A stretch of 64,000 bases of DNA. It comes from Ancylobacter oerskovii (GTDB lineage: Bacteria; Pseudomonadota; Alphaproteobacteria; Rhizobiales; Xanthobacteraceae). Under the pieces are notes generated by a model. The model was not told the DNA's origin and ran no database searches. It saw only the letters and a list, made by a program, of their open reading frames with translations. Position 1 is the stretch's first letter. Each line of letters starts with the position of its first letter. The stretch lies in contig NZ_JAHBGB010000019.1 in the NCBI RefSeq assembly GCF_018390555.1, positions 1-64,000 of the forward strand. The letters run 5' to 3'. Made by a program: the position numbers and the translations under genes. This document shows positions 1-8,732 of the stretch, piece by piece.

Positions 1-10
1 CTGCTTCACA

Positions 11-55
11 ACCCAAAAAGAACCCCACCGATCAGAAATGACCGGCGGGGTTCTT
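11..55 (-). terminator. Intrinsic terminator for leftward transcription
   Basis: The arms at 18-30 and 43-55 pair over 13 positions with one mismatch around a 12-nt loop. Read on the minus strand, the stem is followed directly by a T-rich tract (TTCTTTTT), as in a rho-independent terminator; the plus-strand side has no T run. It would end a transcript coming from the right, either a long 3' end of the gene at 716-2305 or an unrecognised transcript in 56-715. Confidence 0.7.
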
Positions 56-715
56 GCTGTTCAATCCCTCTAAAACCGATCCCAAGCCCCGTCGCGAAGA
101 ACCGCAACAGCCGCCCGCGCGGAAAAACCTCGCGCGACGGCGGCCGGCATTGTCCGGCGGCCTGCTTTCGGTGGCTTTCGGATCGCCATTGACGCCATTC
201 CAGGTCTTAATCTCGGCGCGGTGTGTGCTCGAAACGCCGCTGCTGCATGTGCAGGGCTCCTCGGCGGCGCGCAGGCGATCCGCCTCGGCCGCCAATGCGA
301 AGGCGCGTGACGCAGGCCTCCGCCGTCGCGCCGCCGTGCCGCGGTCGTGCAGCCGGCCGAACGGGGCAGGCGGGGGCGTCATCAACCGCTCAACACGCTC
401 AACACGCGCGCCCGCCGGCACCCGAGAACCTCGACACGGCCCCGTCCCCAACTCAGCAGTTGGACCCGGTCCGGTGCGGTTCCATGAACGCGAACTCCTT
501 CGGCCACCTCGCCAAGGAGATTTCACCGAGGAAGATGTCCTCCCGCCGGCTCCGCGCTCGCGGAAAACAAACGAGAACCGGCCACCAACCGCCCTTCACG
601 CAGCATTACCCTGTCGCTGAGCCGGCTTTCTTTCCCGGCCGTCCGCTGCGAGAAGAACCGCTCCGGCCACCGGCGGCACCGCTGGTCACACAGTTCCCGA
701 TGCGAAGAGACAGTT
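56..715. other. Intergenic stretch, no supported gene
   Basis: About 660 bases lie between the leftward terminator and the stop of the gamma-glutamyltransferase-like gene. Open frames exist on both strands, but their translations are Arg/Pro/Ala-rich, show no family motif and look like GC-driven noise. One minus-strand frame ends inside the terminator loop. I could not match tmRNA, RNase P RNA, 6S RNA or a tRNA. It may be a long 3' untranslated region, a decayed gene or an unknown small RNA. Confidence 0.5.
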
Positions 716-2305
716 TCAGATGCCGAGGGCGCAGCCATCCTTGCGCGGGTCGGAACCTCCGGTGAGCGTGCCGTTGGCGCGGTCGAGGCAGATCGCTTGC
801 GCGCCGCCGATCGGCCGCCCCGACGGCACGATGTCGAAGCCGCGACGGCGCAGCTCGGCAATGGTCTCCGGCGGGAAGGTGTCCTCCGCCTCGACGGTTC
901 CCGTCCCGGGCAGCGGGAACAGCCGCGGCAGGTCGATGGCCTCCTGCAGGCCGAGGCCGAAATCCAGCACCTTTGACAGCAGATGCGCGTGGCCCATCGC
1001 CTGGTAATGGCCGCCCATGACGCCGAAGGGCATCACCGGCCGGCCCTCCTTCAGCACCATGCCGGGAATGATGGTGTGCAGCGGCCGCTTGCGCGGCGCC
1101 AACTCGTTGGGATGGCCCTCTTCCAGCACGAAGCTCTGGCCGCGATTGTGCAGCAGCACGCCCGAGCGCGGCGCCAGCAGGCCGGCGCCATAGGGGTGGA
1201 AGATGGAGTTGATGAAGCTGGCGCAGTTCCGGTCCTTGTCGACCACGCAGATATAGACGGTGTCGCGGTGCTCGCCGGCGGCGAAGGCCGGCATGTCGGC
1301 GAGAGCCCGGTCGAGCCGGATGCGGCCGGCGAGTTCGTCGGCGAGTTCGTCGGACAGGAGATAACCCACCGGCACGCCGGCCTGCGCGGGGTCGGCGAGG
1401 AAGCGGTCGCGGGCGGCATAGGCGAGGCGGGTCGCCTCGATCTCGACATGCAGCCGGTCGGCGGCCAGGGGATCGCCCGAGGCCGGGAAGCGCGCGAGGA
1501 TGTTGAGGATCATCAGCGCGATGACGCCCTGGCCGTTGGGCGGGCATTCATAGATTTCGTGCGCACGGAAGCGGGCGCGGATCGGCTCGACATACTCGCC
1601 CGCGGCCTCGGCGAAATCGTCGAGCGTGTGCAGGCCGCCGAGGCCGGCGAGATAGTCGACGATGTCCTGCGCCACCTCGCCGCGATAGAAGCCGTCGCGA
1701 CCTTCGCGGGCGATGCGTTCCAGCGTGGCGGCCAGCTCCGGCTGGCGATGCACCTCGCCCATGGCGGGCGGCCGGCCGCCCGGCAGGAAGACGCGGGCCG
1801 CATTGGCATCGCCGGCCAGCAGGCCCGCCTCGCGATTCCAGTCGTAATGCACCCGCTCGGCGACGGCATAGCCATGGCGCGCCAGATGGATCGCCGGGGC
1901 GAGCAATTCGGCGAAGGGCAGCTTTCCATGATCGGCGTGCAGCCGGGTCCAGGCGTCCACCGCGCCGGGCACGGTGACGGCATGCGGCGACTGGCGGGGA
2001 ATCTGGGCGAGGCCCTGCCCGCGCAGATGGGCGGCGGTGAGCGCGGCGGGCGCACGACCGGAGCCGTTGAAGGCGTGCACCTTGCCGTCCTCGCCGGCCA
2101 GCAGCGCGAAGCAGTCGCCGCCGATGCCGGTGGAACCGGGCTCGACCACGCATTGGACGGCGCAGGCGGCGATCGCCGCGTCGAGGGCGTTGCCGCCGCC
2201 CTCGAGGATTCGTATGGCGGCGAGCGTGGCGGAGGGATGCGAGGTGGCCGCCATCGCCTCGCGGGAGACGACGCTGGAGCGCCCCGGCTTCTGGAAGTCG
2301 CGCAT
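716..2305 (-). CDS. Gamma-glutamyltransferase-family Ntn hydrolase (oxamate amidohydrolase-like candidate)
   Basis: The 529-residue protein has the gamma-glutamyltranspeptidase fold. Its N-terminus carries the family signature of a GGNALDAAIAA block followed by VVEPGSTGIGGDCF. The autocatalytic nucleophile is probably Thr349 in HRDTVYICVVD, which becomes the N-terminus of the small subunit after self-cleavage. The C-terminal half keeps the MPFGVMGGHYQ block. There is no signal peptide, so it should be cytoplasmic, unlike classical periplasmic glutathione-degrading Ggt. The open frame extends upstream to 3832, but only over the divergent neighbour; the ATG at 2305 gives the family-typical start. 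A hydantoinase/allantoate-amidohydrolase-type gene is divergently transcribed 258 bases away. Klebsiella HpxW, an oxamate amidohydrolase of purine degradation, is a cytoplasmic member of this family of about this length, so that activity is a reasonable alternative to gamma-glutamyl transfer. The family assignment is firm; the substrate is not. Confidence 0.85.
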   Translation of the reverse strand: MRDFQKPGRSSVVSREAMAATSHPSATLAAIRILEGGGNALDAAIAACAVQCVVEPGSTGIGGDCFALLAGEDGKVHAFNGSGRAPAALTAAHLRGQGLAQIPRQSPHAVTVPGAVDAWTRLHADHGKLPFAELLAPAIHLARHGYAVAERVHYDWNREAGLLAGDANAARVFLPGGRPPAMGEVHRQPELAATLERIAREGRDGFYRGEVAQDIVDYLAGLGGLHTLDDFAEAAGEYVEPIRARFRAHEIYECPPNGQGVIALMILNILARFPASGDPLAADRLHVEIEATRLAYAARDRFLADPAQAGVPVGYLLSDELADELAGRIRLDRALADMPAFAAGEHRDTVYICVVDKDRNCASFINSIFHPYGAGLLAPRSGVLLHNRGQSFVLEEGHPNELAPRKRPLHTIIPGMVLKEGRPVMPFGVMGGHYQAMGHAHLLSKVLDFGLGLQEAIDLPRLFPLPGTGTVEAEDTFPPETIAELRRRGFDIVPSGRPIGGAQAICLDRANGTLTGGSDPRKDGCALGI

Positions 2306-2343
2306 GTCGGGGTCCCTCGCCTGTTGCTGCCTGTTCCGTGTCG

Positions 2344-2360
2344 TTATGCCCCGTGCATAA
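2344..2360. promoter_or_regulatory. Palindrome in divergent promoter (LysR-type T-N11-A form)
   Basis: TTATGC and GCATAA flank five bases, giving a perfect 17-bp dyad in the gap between the two divergent amide-hydrolase genes. The shape fits a LysR-type T-N11-A operator, but no regulator gene is adjacent, so the cognate protein is unknown. Confidence 0.4.
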
Positions 2361-2563
2361 GCGCCGGCGCGCGCGCATTCAATATGCCGGCGGTATGAAG
2401 AGGCGGGATCTCCTTCGCCGCTCCCGGGTGTGGAGAGGCGCGCCCGAGGGCGAGGTTTCCGGCCGGCCCGTCGCAAGCATTGTCGCCGCACGCCCGACCG
2501 GCGCGCTATGTTCGCGGCATGCGAATCCCCCGCCATATTTCGTCTTCGCCAGGGAGCCTTGCC

Positions 2564-3799
2564 GTGTCGAACCTGAAGGTCGATGCCGACCGCCTGTGGT
2601 CGAGCCTGATGGAAACCGCCCGTTACGGCGGCACGCCGGATGGCGGCATCCGCCGCCTCACCCTCACGCCGGAAGACCGGCAGGTGCGCGACTGGCTCCG
2701 CGGGGAATGCGAGGCGCTCGGCTGCACCGTTACCGTCGACGCGCTCGGCAACATGTTCGCCTGCCGGCCTGGGACCGAGGCTGGGGCGCTGCCCGTCGCC
2801 ATGGGCAGCCATCTCGACACGCAGCCGACCGGCGGCAAGTTCGATGGCATATTGGGCGTGCTGGCCGGGCTGGAAGTGCTGCGCACGCTCGATGCCGCCG
2901 GTTACCGCACCCGCCGGCCGCTGATGCTGGTGAACTGGACCAATGAGGAGGGATCGCGATTCTCCCCGGCGATGCTCTGCTCCGGGGCCTATGCCGGCGT
3001 GTTCGCCGTCGAGGACGTGCTCGCGCGCCCCGACGCCCGGGGCATCACCTTCGGCGAGGCCCTGCAGGCAATCGGCTATGCCGGTGAGGCGGAGGTCGGC
3101 TCGGTGCGGTTCGGCGAGATGTTCGAGCTGCATATCGAGCAGGGGCCGGTGCTGGAGCACGAGGGTGCCGTCATCGGCATCGTCACCGGCGTGCAGGGCA
3201 TGCGCTGGTACGACCTCGTGGTGGAGGGCCGCGCCGCTCATGCCGGCACCACGCCGATGGCCCTGCGCCGCGACGCACTGGTCGGTGCGGCGCATATCGT
3301 TCTCATCGTACACCGCATCGCACGGGAACATGGGGGCGTGGCGACCGTCGGCGAGATCGGGGTGAGCGATGCCTCGCGCAACGTGGTGCCTGGCGAGGTT
3401 AGGATGACGCTCGACCTGCGCCACCCCGAGAGCGCGGTGCTCGCGGCGATGGAGGCAGCGATCGAGGCGGCGCTTGCCGGCCCCGACCTCGCGGCGACGC
3501 CGGTTCGCCTCGCGCGGCTGTGGGACAGTCCGCCGGTGGCGTTCGATGCCGGCTGCATCGCGGCGATCCGCGAAGGGGCGGCGGCCGCCGGCTATCCGGC
3601 GCGGGAGATCGTGTCCGGCGCCGGGCACGATTCCGTCTATGTCGCCCGCGTGGCGCCGACCGCGATGATCTTCGTGCCCTGCAAGGAGGGGCTCAGCCAC
3701 AATCCGGCCGAAAGCGCAACGCCGGCCGATTGCGCCGCCGGCGCCCAGACGCTGCTCAATGCCGTGCTGGCGCGGGCCGACCGTACCGACTCGGACTAG
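2564..3799 (+). CDS. Zn-dependent M20 amidase: N-carbamoyl-L-amino acid hydrolase / allantoate amidohydrolase family
   Basis: This 411-residue protein belongs to the M20 carbamoylase group (HyuC, AmaB, AllC, HpxK), cytosolic dimers that hydrolyse N-carbamoyl or ureido groups with two metal ions. The metal ligands are visible in order: His83 in GSHLDT, Asp94 in GGKFDG, Glu128-Glu129 in NWTNEEGSRF, His190 in ELHIEQGP and His379 in the C-terminal GLSHNPAE. The dimerisation lid carries the usual GRAAHAGTTPM block. The GTG at 2564 is chosen because AGGGAG sits 7 bases upstream; an ATG at 2519 in the same frame lacks such a site. The gene diverges from a GGT-fold hydrolase that could work on a downstream amide such as oxamate. 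Sequence alone cannot separate carbamoyl amino acid, ureidopropionate and allantoate substrates. Confidence 0.85.
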   Translation: MSNLKVDADRLWSSLMETARYGGTPDGGIRRLTLTPEDRQVRDWLRGECEALGCTVTVDALGNMFACRPGTEAGALPVAMGSHLDTQPTGGKFDGILGVLAGLEVLRTLDAAGYRTRRPLMLVNWTNEEGSRFSPAMLCSGAYAGVFAVEDVLARPDARGITFGEALQAIGYAGEAEVGSVRFGEMFELHIEQGPVLEHEGAVIGIVTGVQGMRWYDLVVEGRAAHAGTTPMALRRDALVGAAHIVLIVHRIAREHGGVATVGEIGVSDASRNVVPGEVRMTLDLRHPESAVLAAMEAAIEAALAGPDLAATPVRLARLWDSPPVAFDAGCIAAIREGAAAAGYPAREIVSGAGHDSVYVARVAPTAMIFVPCKEGLSHNPAESATPADCAAGAQTLLNAVLARADRTDSD

Positions 3800-3859
3800 A
3801 AGGCCTGCCGATGAAAAACGCTGCCGAGACAAGGCGTTATCCCGGCGAGAGCCGGCGGG

Positions 3860-5095
3860 CTAGTGCCCGCCGCTGAAGACCAGTGACTGGATCGGCAGGA
3901 TCAGCGCCTGCAGTCGCAGCAGCAGGGCATGTACCAGCGCCACGGTGTCCACGACATGCAGGTACACCCATTGCAGCGGGCCCACTCCCCCCGCGGCCAG
4001 CCGCTCGTGATTGCTGGAATAGGCATTGGCGATGCAGCTGGATCCCGGCGGCACGCCATCCAGCCCGCCGTCGAAAAGCGGCTCCAGCGTGACGGTGAGC
4101 GTGCCGGGCTGCTGGACCTGCTGGGCGTCCAGCAATTGCTCCGTCGCCCGAAACTGGCCGGCGGCTATGACATCCTGCACGCCGGTCACCTTCATCGGAA
4201 TGATGGCGAAGGGCCGGGAAATGCAGGTCGCCTCGGCCACCATGCCCGGCTGCATGACCTGGGCCTCGATCTGGCCGAAGCCAGCGATGAGCCGTTCGCG
4301 GCCGGCGCCGTCGGGGATGAGCAGGCCGGCCGGGCGCATCAGCGGATTGACGAGGTCGCCGACCCGGAGCGCGAACTGCTCCACGCGGCCGCTCACGCCG
4401 GCATGCACCACGGTCTTCGCCAGTGCGGTCTCGGCCTCGGCGAGGCTGGCCTCGGCACTGGCCTTCTGGGCGGGAAGCAGCTCGGAGAGACGGGTGCGAT
4501 TGCCCTCGGCGGCCGCGATCGCGGCATCCAGGGCGCCCTGGCGTCCATCGACGACGTTCTGAAGCCGCTCGATCTCGCGCCGGGTCACGACGTCGGCATT
4601 GCGCGTGTTGAGTTCCTGCTTGGTCCGCAGCTCGTCCTGCGCCTGCTGAAGCGCTTCGCGCGCCTGCACGATCTGCCCTTCGCTCGCGACGATGTCCGAG
4701 CGTGCCACCGTCATGGCGGCATCGGTCTCGACGATGCGGCGCCGGGCGGTCTCGACCGCGGCCCGTTGCGTGGAATCGTCGAGGCGCAGGATCGGCTGGC
4801 CGCGGGTCACGTGGTCGCTGACGTCGACATAGATCTCGGCCACCCGGCCGATGGTCTCCGGCAGGACGGGAACGGTGCGGAAATAGGCGGTGACGTTGGA
4901 TGTCGAGGGATGGTGATAGAAGATGACGGTGATGAGCCCGACCGTGAGCATGAGGCAGGTGGTGATGCCCCAGCGAAGCTCGAACCACACCGAGTAGAGC
5001 GTGATCTCGCGCCCGATCCGCTTACCCTGGCCATAGCGGCGGTAGAGATAGTCCGGCAGCACCGTCAGCAGCGAGCACAGCAGCAGTTCCAGCAT
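3860..5095 (-). CDS. HlyD-family membrane fusion protein (YiaV/EmrA-like)
   Basis: The 411-residue protein is anchored by a transmembrane helix at about residues 42-61. A biotinyl-lipoyl-like half-motif follows (VLPETIGRVAEIYVDVSDHV, 78-97), then a long Ala/Gln/Glu/Arg-rich coiled coil at roughly 112-225, the second lipoyl half (KTVVHAGVSGRVEQ) and a beta-barrel region. A hydrophobic C-terminal segment near 380-400 is less usual for EmrA-type adaptors. The start lies one base after the stop of the small membrane protein at 5097-5504, so the two are certainly co-transcribed. The pairing resembles E. coli yiaW-yiaV, a small membrane protein with an HlyD-like protein and no dedicated pump beside them. 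No ABC, MFS or RND partner is adjacent, so the cargo is unknown. Confidence 0.8.
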   Translation of the reverse strand: MLELLLCSLLTVLPDYLYRRYGQGKRIGREITLYSVWFELRWGITTCLMLTVGLITVIFYHHPSTSNVTAYFRTVPVLPETIGRVAEIYVDVSDHVTRGQPILRLDDSTQRAAVETARRRIVETDAAMTVARSDIVASEGQIVQAREALQQAQDELRTKQELNTRNADVVTRREIERLQNVVDGRQGALDAAIAAAEGNRTRLSELLPAQKASAEASLAEAETALAKTVVHAGVSGRVEQFALRVGDLVNPLMRPAGLLIPDGAGRERLIAGFGQIEAQVMQPGMVAEATCISRPFAIIPMKVTGVQDVIAAGQFRATEQLLDAQQVQQPGTLTVTLEPLFDGGLDGVPPGSSCIANAYSSNHERLAAGGVGPLQWVYLHVVDTVALVHALLLRLQALILPIQSLVFSGGH

Positions 5096-5096
5096 G

Positions 5097-5504
5097 TCAC
5101 GCCCCTGTCGGTCCCGGAGAGGGAACGGCCTCGTCGCCGGGCGGCGGCGGCTCGGGAGGCGGCGGGACGCCGGCCAGCTTCTCCGAAGCTCGGGCGATGC
5201 GGTTGAGCGGCGAGAGAAAATCCGGGAGATCGATGAAGGCCAGCAGCAGCGCCGCCACCCAGAACAGATGGATGTGGGTGAACAGGGCCAGCAGGCAGAG
5301 CACGGCGACGAGCTCGAACTGAAGCTTCTGTCCCTTGTGCGCCAGGCGCTCCGGCAGGGAGTGGATGCGCAGGAAAAGCACGCCGGCCAGCAAGACGGAT
5401 CCGACCAGCACGACGGCAGCGATGATCATCAGCACATCGGTGTCGCCGGGGGCGGTGATGAAGAAGGGCAGGTGCCCGGGGGCGGATGTGTGGGGATCGG
5501 TCAT
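5097..5504 (-). CDS. Small inner-membrane protein paired with HlyD-like adaptor
   Basis: The 135-residue protein has two strong hydrophobic segments, at about 24-46 and 62-88, joined by a short basic loop (LPERLAHKGQK), and a Pro/Gly-rich tail rich in PPPPEPPPP. AAGGAG lies 7 bases before the ATG at 5504. The stop is one base from the start of the HlyD-family gene, so the two proteins are probably made in a fixed ratio. I do not recognise the family with certainty. The arrangement is like YiaW (DUF3302) with YiaV in enterobacteria, but that is an analogy of context and topology, not a proven homology. A role in membrane stability or as a partner of the adaptor is inference. Confidence 0.65.
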   Translation of the reverse strand: MTDPHTSAPGHLPFFITAPGDTDVLMIIAAVVLVGSVLLAGVLFLRIHSLPERLAHKGQKLQFELVAVLCLLALFTHIHLFWVAALLLAFIDLPDFLSPLNRIARASEKLAGVPPPPEPPPPGDEAVPSPGPTGA

Positions 5505-5617
5505 GCCCTCGCTCCTTCTCGCGCCCTTTGCGGCGCACCGTCACCCCGCATGGCGGGCCCGCCGGCGGAAGCCGACCACCTTCCCGCCCTGCCCGTCGTC
5601 CGCCGGGAGGCCGACGG

Positions 5618-6106
5618 CTATTTCCTGTTCCATGTGAGGAAGAAGCCGACATCGCCCGGCATGCCGTTCGGCCACTCGACGATCATTGCCTTCAGGCCGT
5701 AGCCGGCCGGCTTCAGCCGGTCGCGCCAGAGCTCGTAGGCCTGGCGCGGCCGCCCGGTCAGCGTGTCCGGCCAGCCCGCCAGCGAGTTGTTGATCGCCCG
5801 GCCATGATCGGTGCACAGCAAATTGGGGAAGCGCATGACCATGATCTCGGTCTCGCCCCGCTCCGCCGCCGTGCGTAGCTTCACCTGCAGGGTGCCGGCG
5901 ATTTCCTCCAGCTTCTGGGGGGTGAGTTCCATGGGCTCCGCCAGGGTCTTGGCGAGCTGCTGGCGGGCCTGCGTAGCCCGGTCCACCGCCTCCAGCGCCT
6001 CGTTGGCGTGCGCCATCTCGATCTTCTCCATGTAGTTCCGAAGATCGGCGGCGGACATGAAGGTTTCATCGGCGAGCGCGGCGTGCTTCTCGGTCGGGTC
6101 GGTCAT
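5618..6106 (-). CDS. Hypothetical protein, 162 aa
   Basis: The ATG at 6106 is preceded by AGGGAGA, and the frame continues without a break to 5618. The N-terminal half (about 20-75) is charged and Ala/Gln/Glu-rich and probably helical. The C-terminal half is a compact mixed domain with conserved-looking aromatic residues (GYGLKAMIVEWPNG and a terminal FFLTWNRK). There is no signal peptide or membrane segment. I do not recognise the family. It lies upstream of, and in the same orientation as, the small membrane protein and HlyD-like adaptor, separated by 113 bases that hold a 12-bp palindrome at 5552-5563, so it may have its own transcript. Codon use is like the neighbours, which supports it being real. 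Confidence 0.65.
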   Translation of the reverse strand: MTDPTEKHAALADETFMSAADLRNYMEKIEMAHANEALEAVDRATQARQQLAKTLAEPMELTPQKLEEIAGTLQVKLRTAAERGETEIMVMRFPNLLCTDHGRAINNSLAGWPDTLTGRPRQAYELWRDRLKPAGYGLKAMIVEWPNGMPGDVGFFLTWNRK

Positions 6107-6521
6107 GACCTTTCTCCCTGAGGACGGTCGACGAGGTGCGATGTGTTGGGAAGAATGCCGGTAGGGGGCCGGAAGGAGGAGCCTGCCGCGGCGAGGCCGT
6201 TTGCCGGTCTGCGCGTCAGGCGATGCCGTGCGGGATAGGCGCGTCGCTTCCGGGCAGATATCCAGACGGAACACATGGGACACCGCTGCAATCGACACCT
6301 TGAGCCGCCTCGGGAAGACGCGGCCCTGGCCCAGGCCACCAAACTCTGCGCCATGCGTGCCGTTGCTGCAAGATATCCGTTTTATCCTCCGCCTGCCGCT
6401 GCGGCATCTGGCCTCGGTCCGGGAGCCGTTGCCGTTTGACACCGATCGGGCCGACCCGCACTGTCACGGGAAATACTTGGAAGCACGATTACCGTAGGCC
6501 GTTTTTCAAGAGGGGAGCGTC
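6107..6521. other. Divergent intergenic region, promoters expected
   Basis: These 415 bases separate the leftward hypothetical gene from the rightward DUF3141 operon. Short frames on both strands look like noise. A TTGACA hexamer at 6436-6441 could be a -35 element for the rightward operon, but no good -10 follows at the right distance. AGGGGAG at 6511-6517 is the ribosome binding site of the next gene. No inverted repeat stands out. Confidence 0.4.
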
Positions 6522-8726
6522 ATGGTCGTTGCTCCGCATGATTTTCTGGGCGCCGGTTCCTATCTCGTCGATGCCGCGCAGCGCTGGACGCTGTTCCTCG
6601 ACACGCTGCGTCGTCGCGGGCAGCAATATGAAGCGCATATGGCCGAGCCGGCCCCCAATGTGCTGAGCTACCGGGCCGAGCTCGTCTGCGACGGCCGCAG
6701 CCTGCCGCGGCCGGTCAACTATCTGCTCGCGCGGATCGTGCCGCCCGAAGGCATGGCGATGGAGGAGACCCGGCGTCCCTTCGTCATCATTGATCCGCGT
6801 GCCGGGCATGGCCCGGGCATTGGCGGGTTCAAGGCCGATAGCGAGATCGGCGTGGCGATGGAGGCCGGCCATCCCTGCTATTTCGTCGGGTTCCTTCCCG
6901 CTCCCGTCCCCGGCCAGACCATCGAGGATGTCGGCCGGGCCGAGGCGCGCTTCCTGGAACTGGTCGCCGAGCGCCATCCGCTGGCGCAGGGCGGTCCCTG
7001 CGTCATCGGCAATTGCCAAGCCGGCTGGGCGGTGGCGATGGTGGCGGCGCTGCGGCCGGAATTGTTCGGGCCGCTCATCCTCGCCGGCGCGCCGCTCTCC
7101 TATTGGGCCGGCGTGAAGGGCGTCAATCCGATGCGCTATTCCGGCGGCCTGCTCGGCGGCAGCTGGCTGACCGCGCTGACGAGCGACCTCGGCGCCGGCG
7201 TCTTCGACGGCGCCTGGCTGGTGCAGAACTTCGAGAACCAGAACCCGGCCAACACGCTCTGGACCAAGCAGTACAACCTCTATTCCAAGGTCGACACCGA
7301 GACGGAGCGCTATCTCGGCTTCGAGAAATGGTGGGGTGGCCACGTCACGCTGAATGCCGAGGAGATCCAGTTCATCGTCGACGAGCTGTTCATTGGCAAC
7401 AAGCTGGCCTGCGGCGACATCCGCACCTCCGACGGCACGCAGATCGACCTGCGCAACATCCGCTCGCCGATCGTGGTGTTCTGCTCGCGCGGCGACAACA
7501 TCACCCCGCCGCAGCAGGCGCTGGACTGGATCCTCGACCTTTACGACAGCGTCGACGAGATCCGTTCTTATGGCCAGACCATCGTCTACGCGGTGCACGA
7601 CACGATCGGCCATCTCGGCATCTTCGTCTCCGGCAGCGTCGCCCGGAAGGAGCATGAAGAGTTCGCCTCCAACATCGACTTCATCGACGTGCTGCCGCCC
7701 GGCCTCTACGAGGCGATCTTCACGCCGAAGGCAGGGGCGGACAGCGATCCCGAGCTGATCACCGGCGACTGGATCATGCGCTGCGAGGCACGCGACCTCG
7801 ACGACATCCGCGCGCTGGGCGGCAACGACATCGCCGACGAGCGGAGTTTCGCCGCCGCGGCGCGGGTGTCCGAGATCAACCTGTCGCTCTACCGGGCGCT
7901 GGTGCAGCCCTTCGTGCAGGCAACCGCCAATCCGGCGATGGCGGCGACCCTGCGCAAGCTGCATCCGTTGCGGCTGTCCTACGAGATGTTCGGCGCGCAA
8001 AATCCCTTCCTCGCCTTTCTCGACACCGCCGCCGAAAAGGTGCGGGAGGAGCGCCGCCCGGTGGAGCCGGACAACCCGTTCCTGAAGGCGCAGGAGCAGG
8101 TCTCCCGGCATATCGTCGAAAGCCTCGATGGCTGGCGCGCGGCGATGGAACGCCAGGCCGAGCTGGTCTTCCGCACCGTCTACGGTTCGCCGATGCTGCA
8201 GGCGGCGGTCGGCGTCGATCCCACCTCCCCCCGCCGCCCGCGCACCGCCGCCCGGAGCCCGCTTCATGCCGAGCTGATGGCGCGGAAGATCGAGGAGCGG
8301 CGTGCCGCCTTCGATAAGGGCGGGCGGCTGGAAGCGGCGGTGCGTGCCCTCATCTATGTCGGCAGCGCCCGTGGCGGCGCCGATGAGCGCGGCTTCCGGG
8401 CCATCAAGCGGCTGCGTCGCGAGGGGGAACATGCGCGCAAGCCGACGCTCGACGAGTTCAAGGCGCTGGTGCGCGAACAGTTCGCCATGCTGCTGATCGA
8501 CCGCTCCGCGGCGCTGCGGGCGATACCCGATCTGATGCGGAACGAGCCAGACGAGGCGAAGGCGGAAACGCTCGCTCTCGTCGAGCAGGTATTGTCCGCC
8601 AGCGGTGCGCTCGAAGGGGCGGCGGCCGAGCGCTTCGAGGAGGTTCGGCAGCTTTTCGGCCTCGCGGCATCCACGCAGGCCGGGACGCCGCGCCGGCTGG
8701 CCGTCGCGACCCGGAGGGGAGAATGA
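6522..8726 (+). CDS. DUF3141 alpha/beta-hydrolase protein with PHA-synthase-like triad
   Basis: The 734-residue protein matches DUF3141 proteins of alphaproteobacteria, which are annotated as poly(3-hydroxyalkanoate)-synthase-like. The first 400 residues form an alpha/beta-hydrolase domain. The nucleophile elbow reads GNCQAG with Cys165, as in the G-x-C-x-G lipase box of PhaC. Asp325 in CSRGDNITPP and His364 in GHLGIFVSG complete a PhaC-like triad. Residues about 400-734 are charged and helical, with no recognised motif. AGGGGAG lies 5 bases before the ATG. The gene is 6 bases from a phosphotransacetylase and is followed by a FabI reductase, so it probably acts on acyl-CoA or acyl-phosphate pools. 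Whether it polymerises, hydrolyses or transfers acyl groups is unknown. Family call firm, function open. Confidence 0.8.
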   Translation: MVVAPHDFLGAGSYLVDAAQRWTLFLDTLRRRGQQYEAHMAEPAPNVLSYRAELVCDGRSLPRPVNYLLARIVPPEGMAMEETRRPFVIIDPRAGHGPGIGGFKADSEIGVAMEAGHPCYFVGFLPAPVPGQTIEDVGRAEARFLELVAERHPLAQGGPCVIGNCQAGWAVAMVAALRPELFGPLILAGAPLSYWAGVKGVNPMRYSGGLLGGSWLTALTSDLGAGVFDGAWLVQNFENQNPANTLWTKQYNLYSKVDTETERYLGFEKWWGGHVTLNAEEIQFIVDELFIGNKLACGDIRTSDGTQIDLRNIRSPIVVFCSRGDNITPPQQALDWILDLYDSVDEIRSYGQTIVYAVHDTIGHLGIFVSGSVARKEHEEFASNIDFIDVLPPGLYEAIFTPKAGADSDPELITGDWIMRCEARDLDDIRALGGNDIADERSFAAAARVSEINLSLYRALVQPFVQATANPAMAATLRKLHPLRLSYEMFGAQNPFLAFLDTAAEKVREERRPVEPDNPFLKAQEQVSRHIVESLDGWRAAMERQAELVFRTVYGSPMLQAAVGVDPTSPRRPRTAARSPLHAELMARKIEERRAAFDKGGRLEAAVRALIYVGSARGGADERGFRAIKRLRREGEHARKPTLDEFKALVREQFAMLLIDRSAALRAIPDLMRNEPDEAKAETLALVEQVLSASGALEGAAAERFEEVRQLFGLAASTQAGTPRRLAVATRRGE

Positions 8727-8732
8727 GGCAGC

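Noticed and set aside
54..620. 188-codon plus-strand and 164-codon minus-strand frames at the left edge
   Set aside because: Both are Arg/Pro/Ala-rich with no motif; the minus frame ends inside the terminator loop. Kept only as an unexplained intergenic region.
2306..3832. Upstream open extension of the GGT-like gene giving a 1038-residue protein
   Set aside because: The extension is antisense to the M20 amidohydrolase, has no motif and is His/Arg-rich noise; the ATG at 2305 gives a normal family start.
3811..3876. 21-codon plus-strand ORF starting MKNAAETRRYPG
   Set aside because: Too short, no ribosome site of note, and its 3' end overlaps the convergent HlyD-like gene; no evidence it is expressed.
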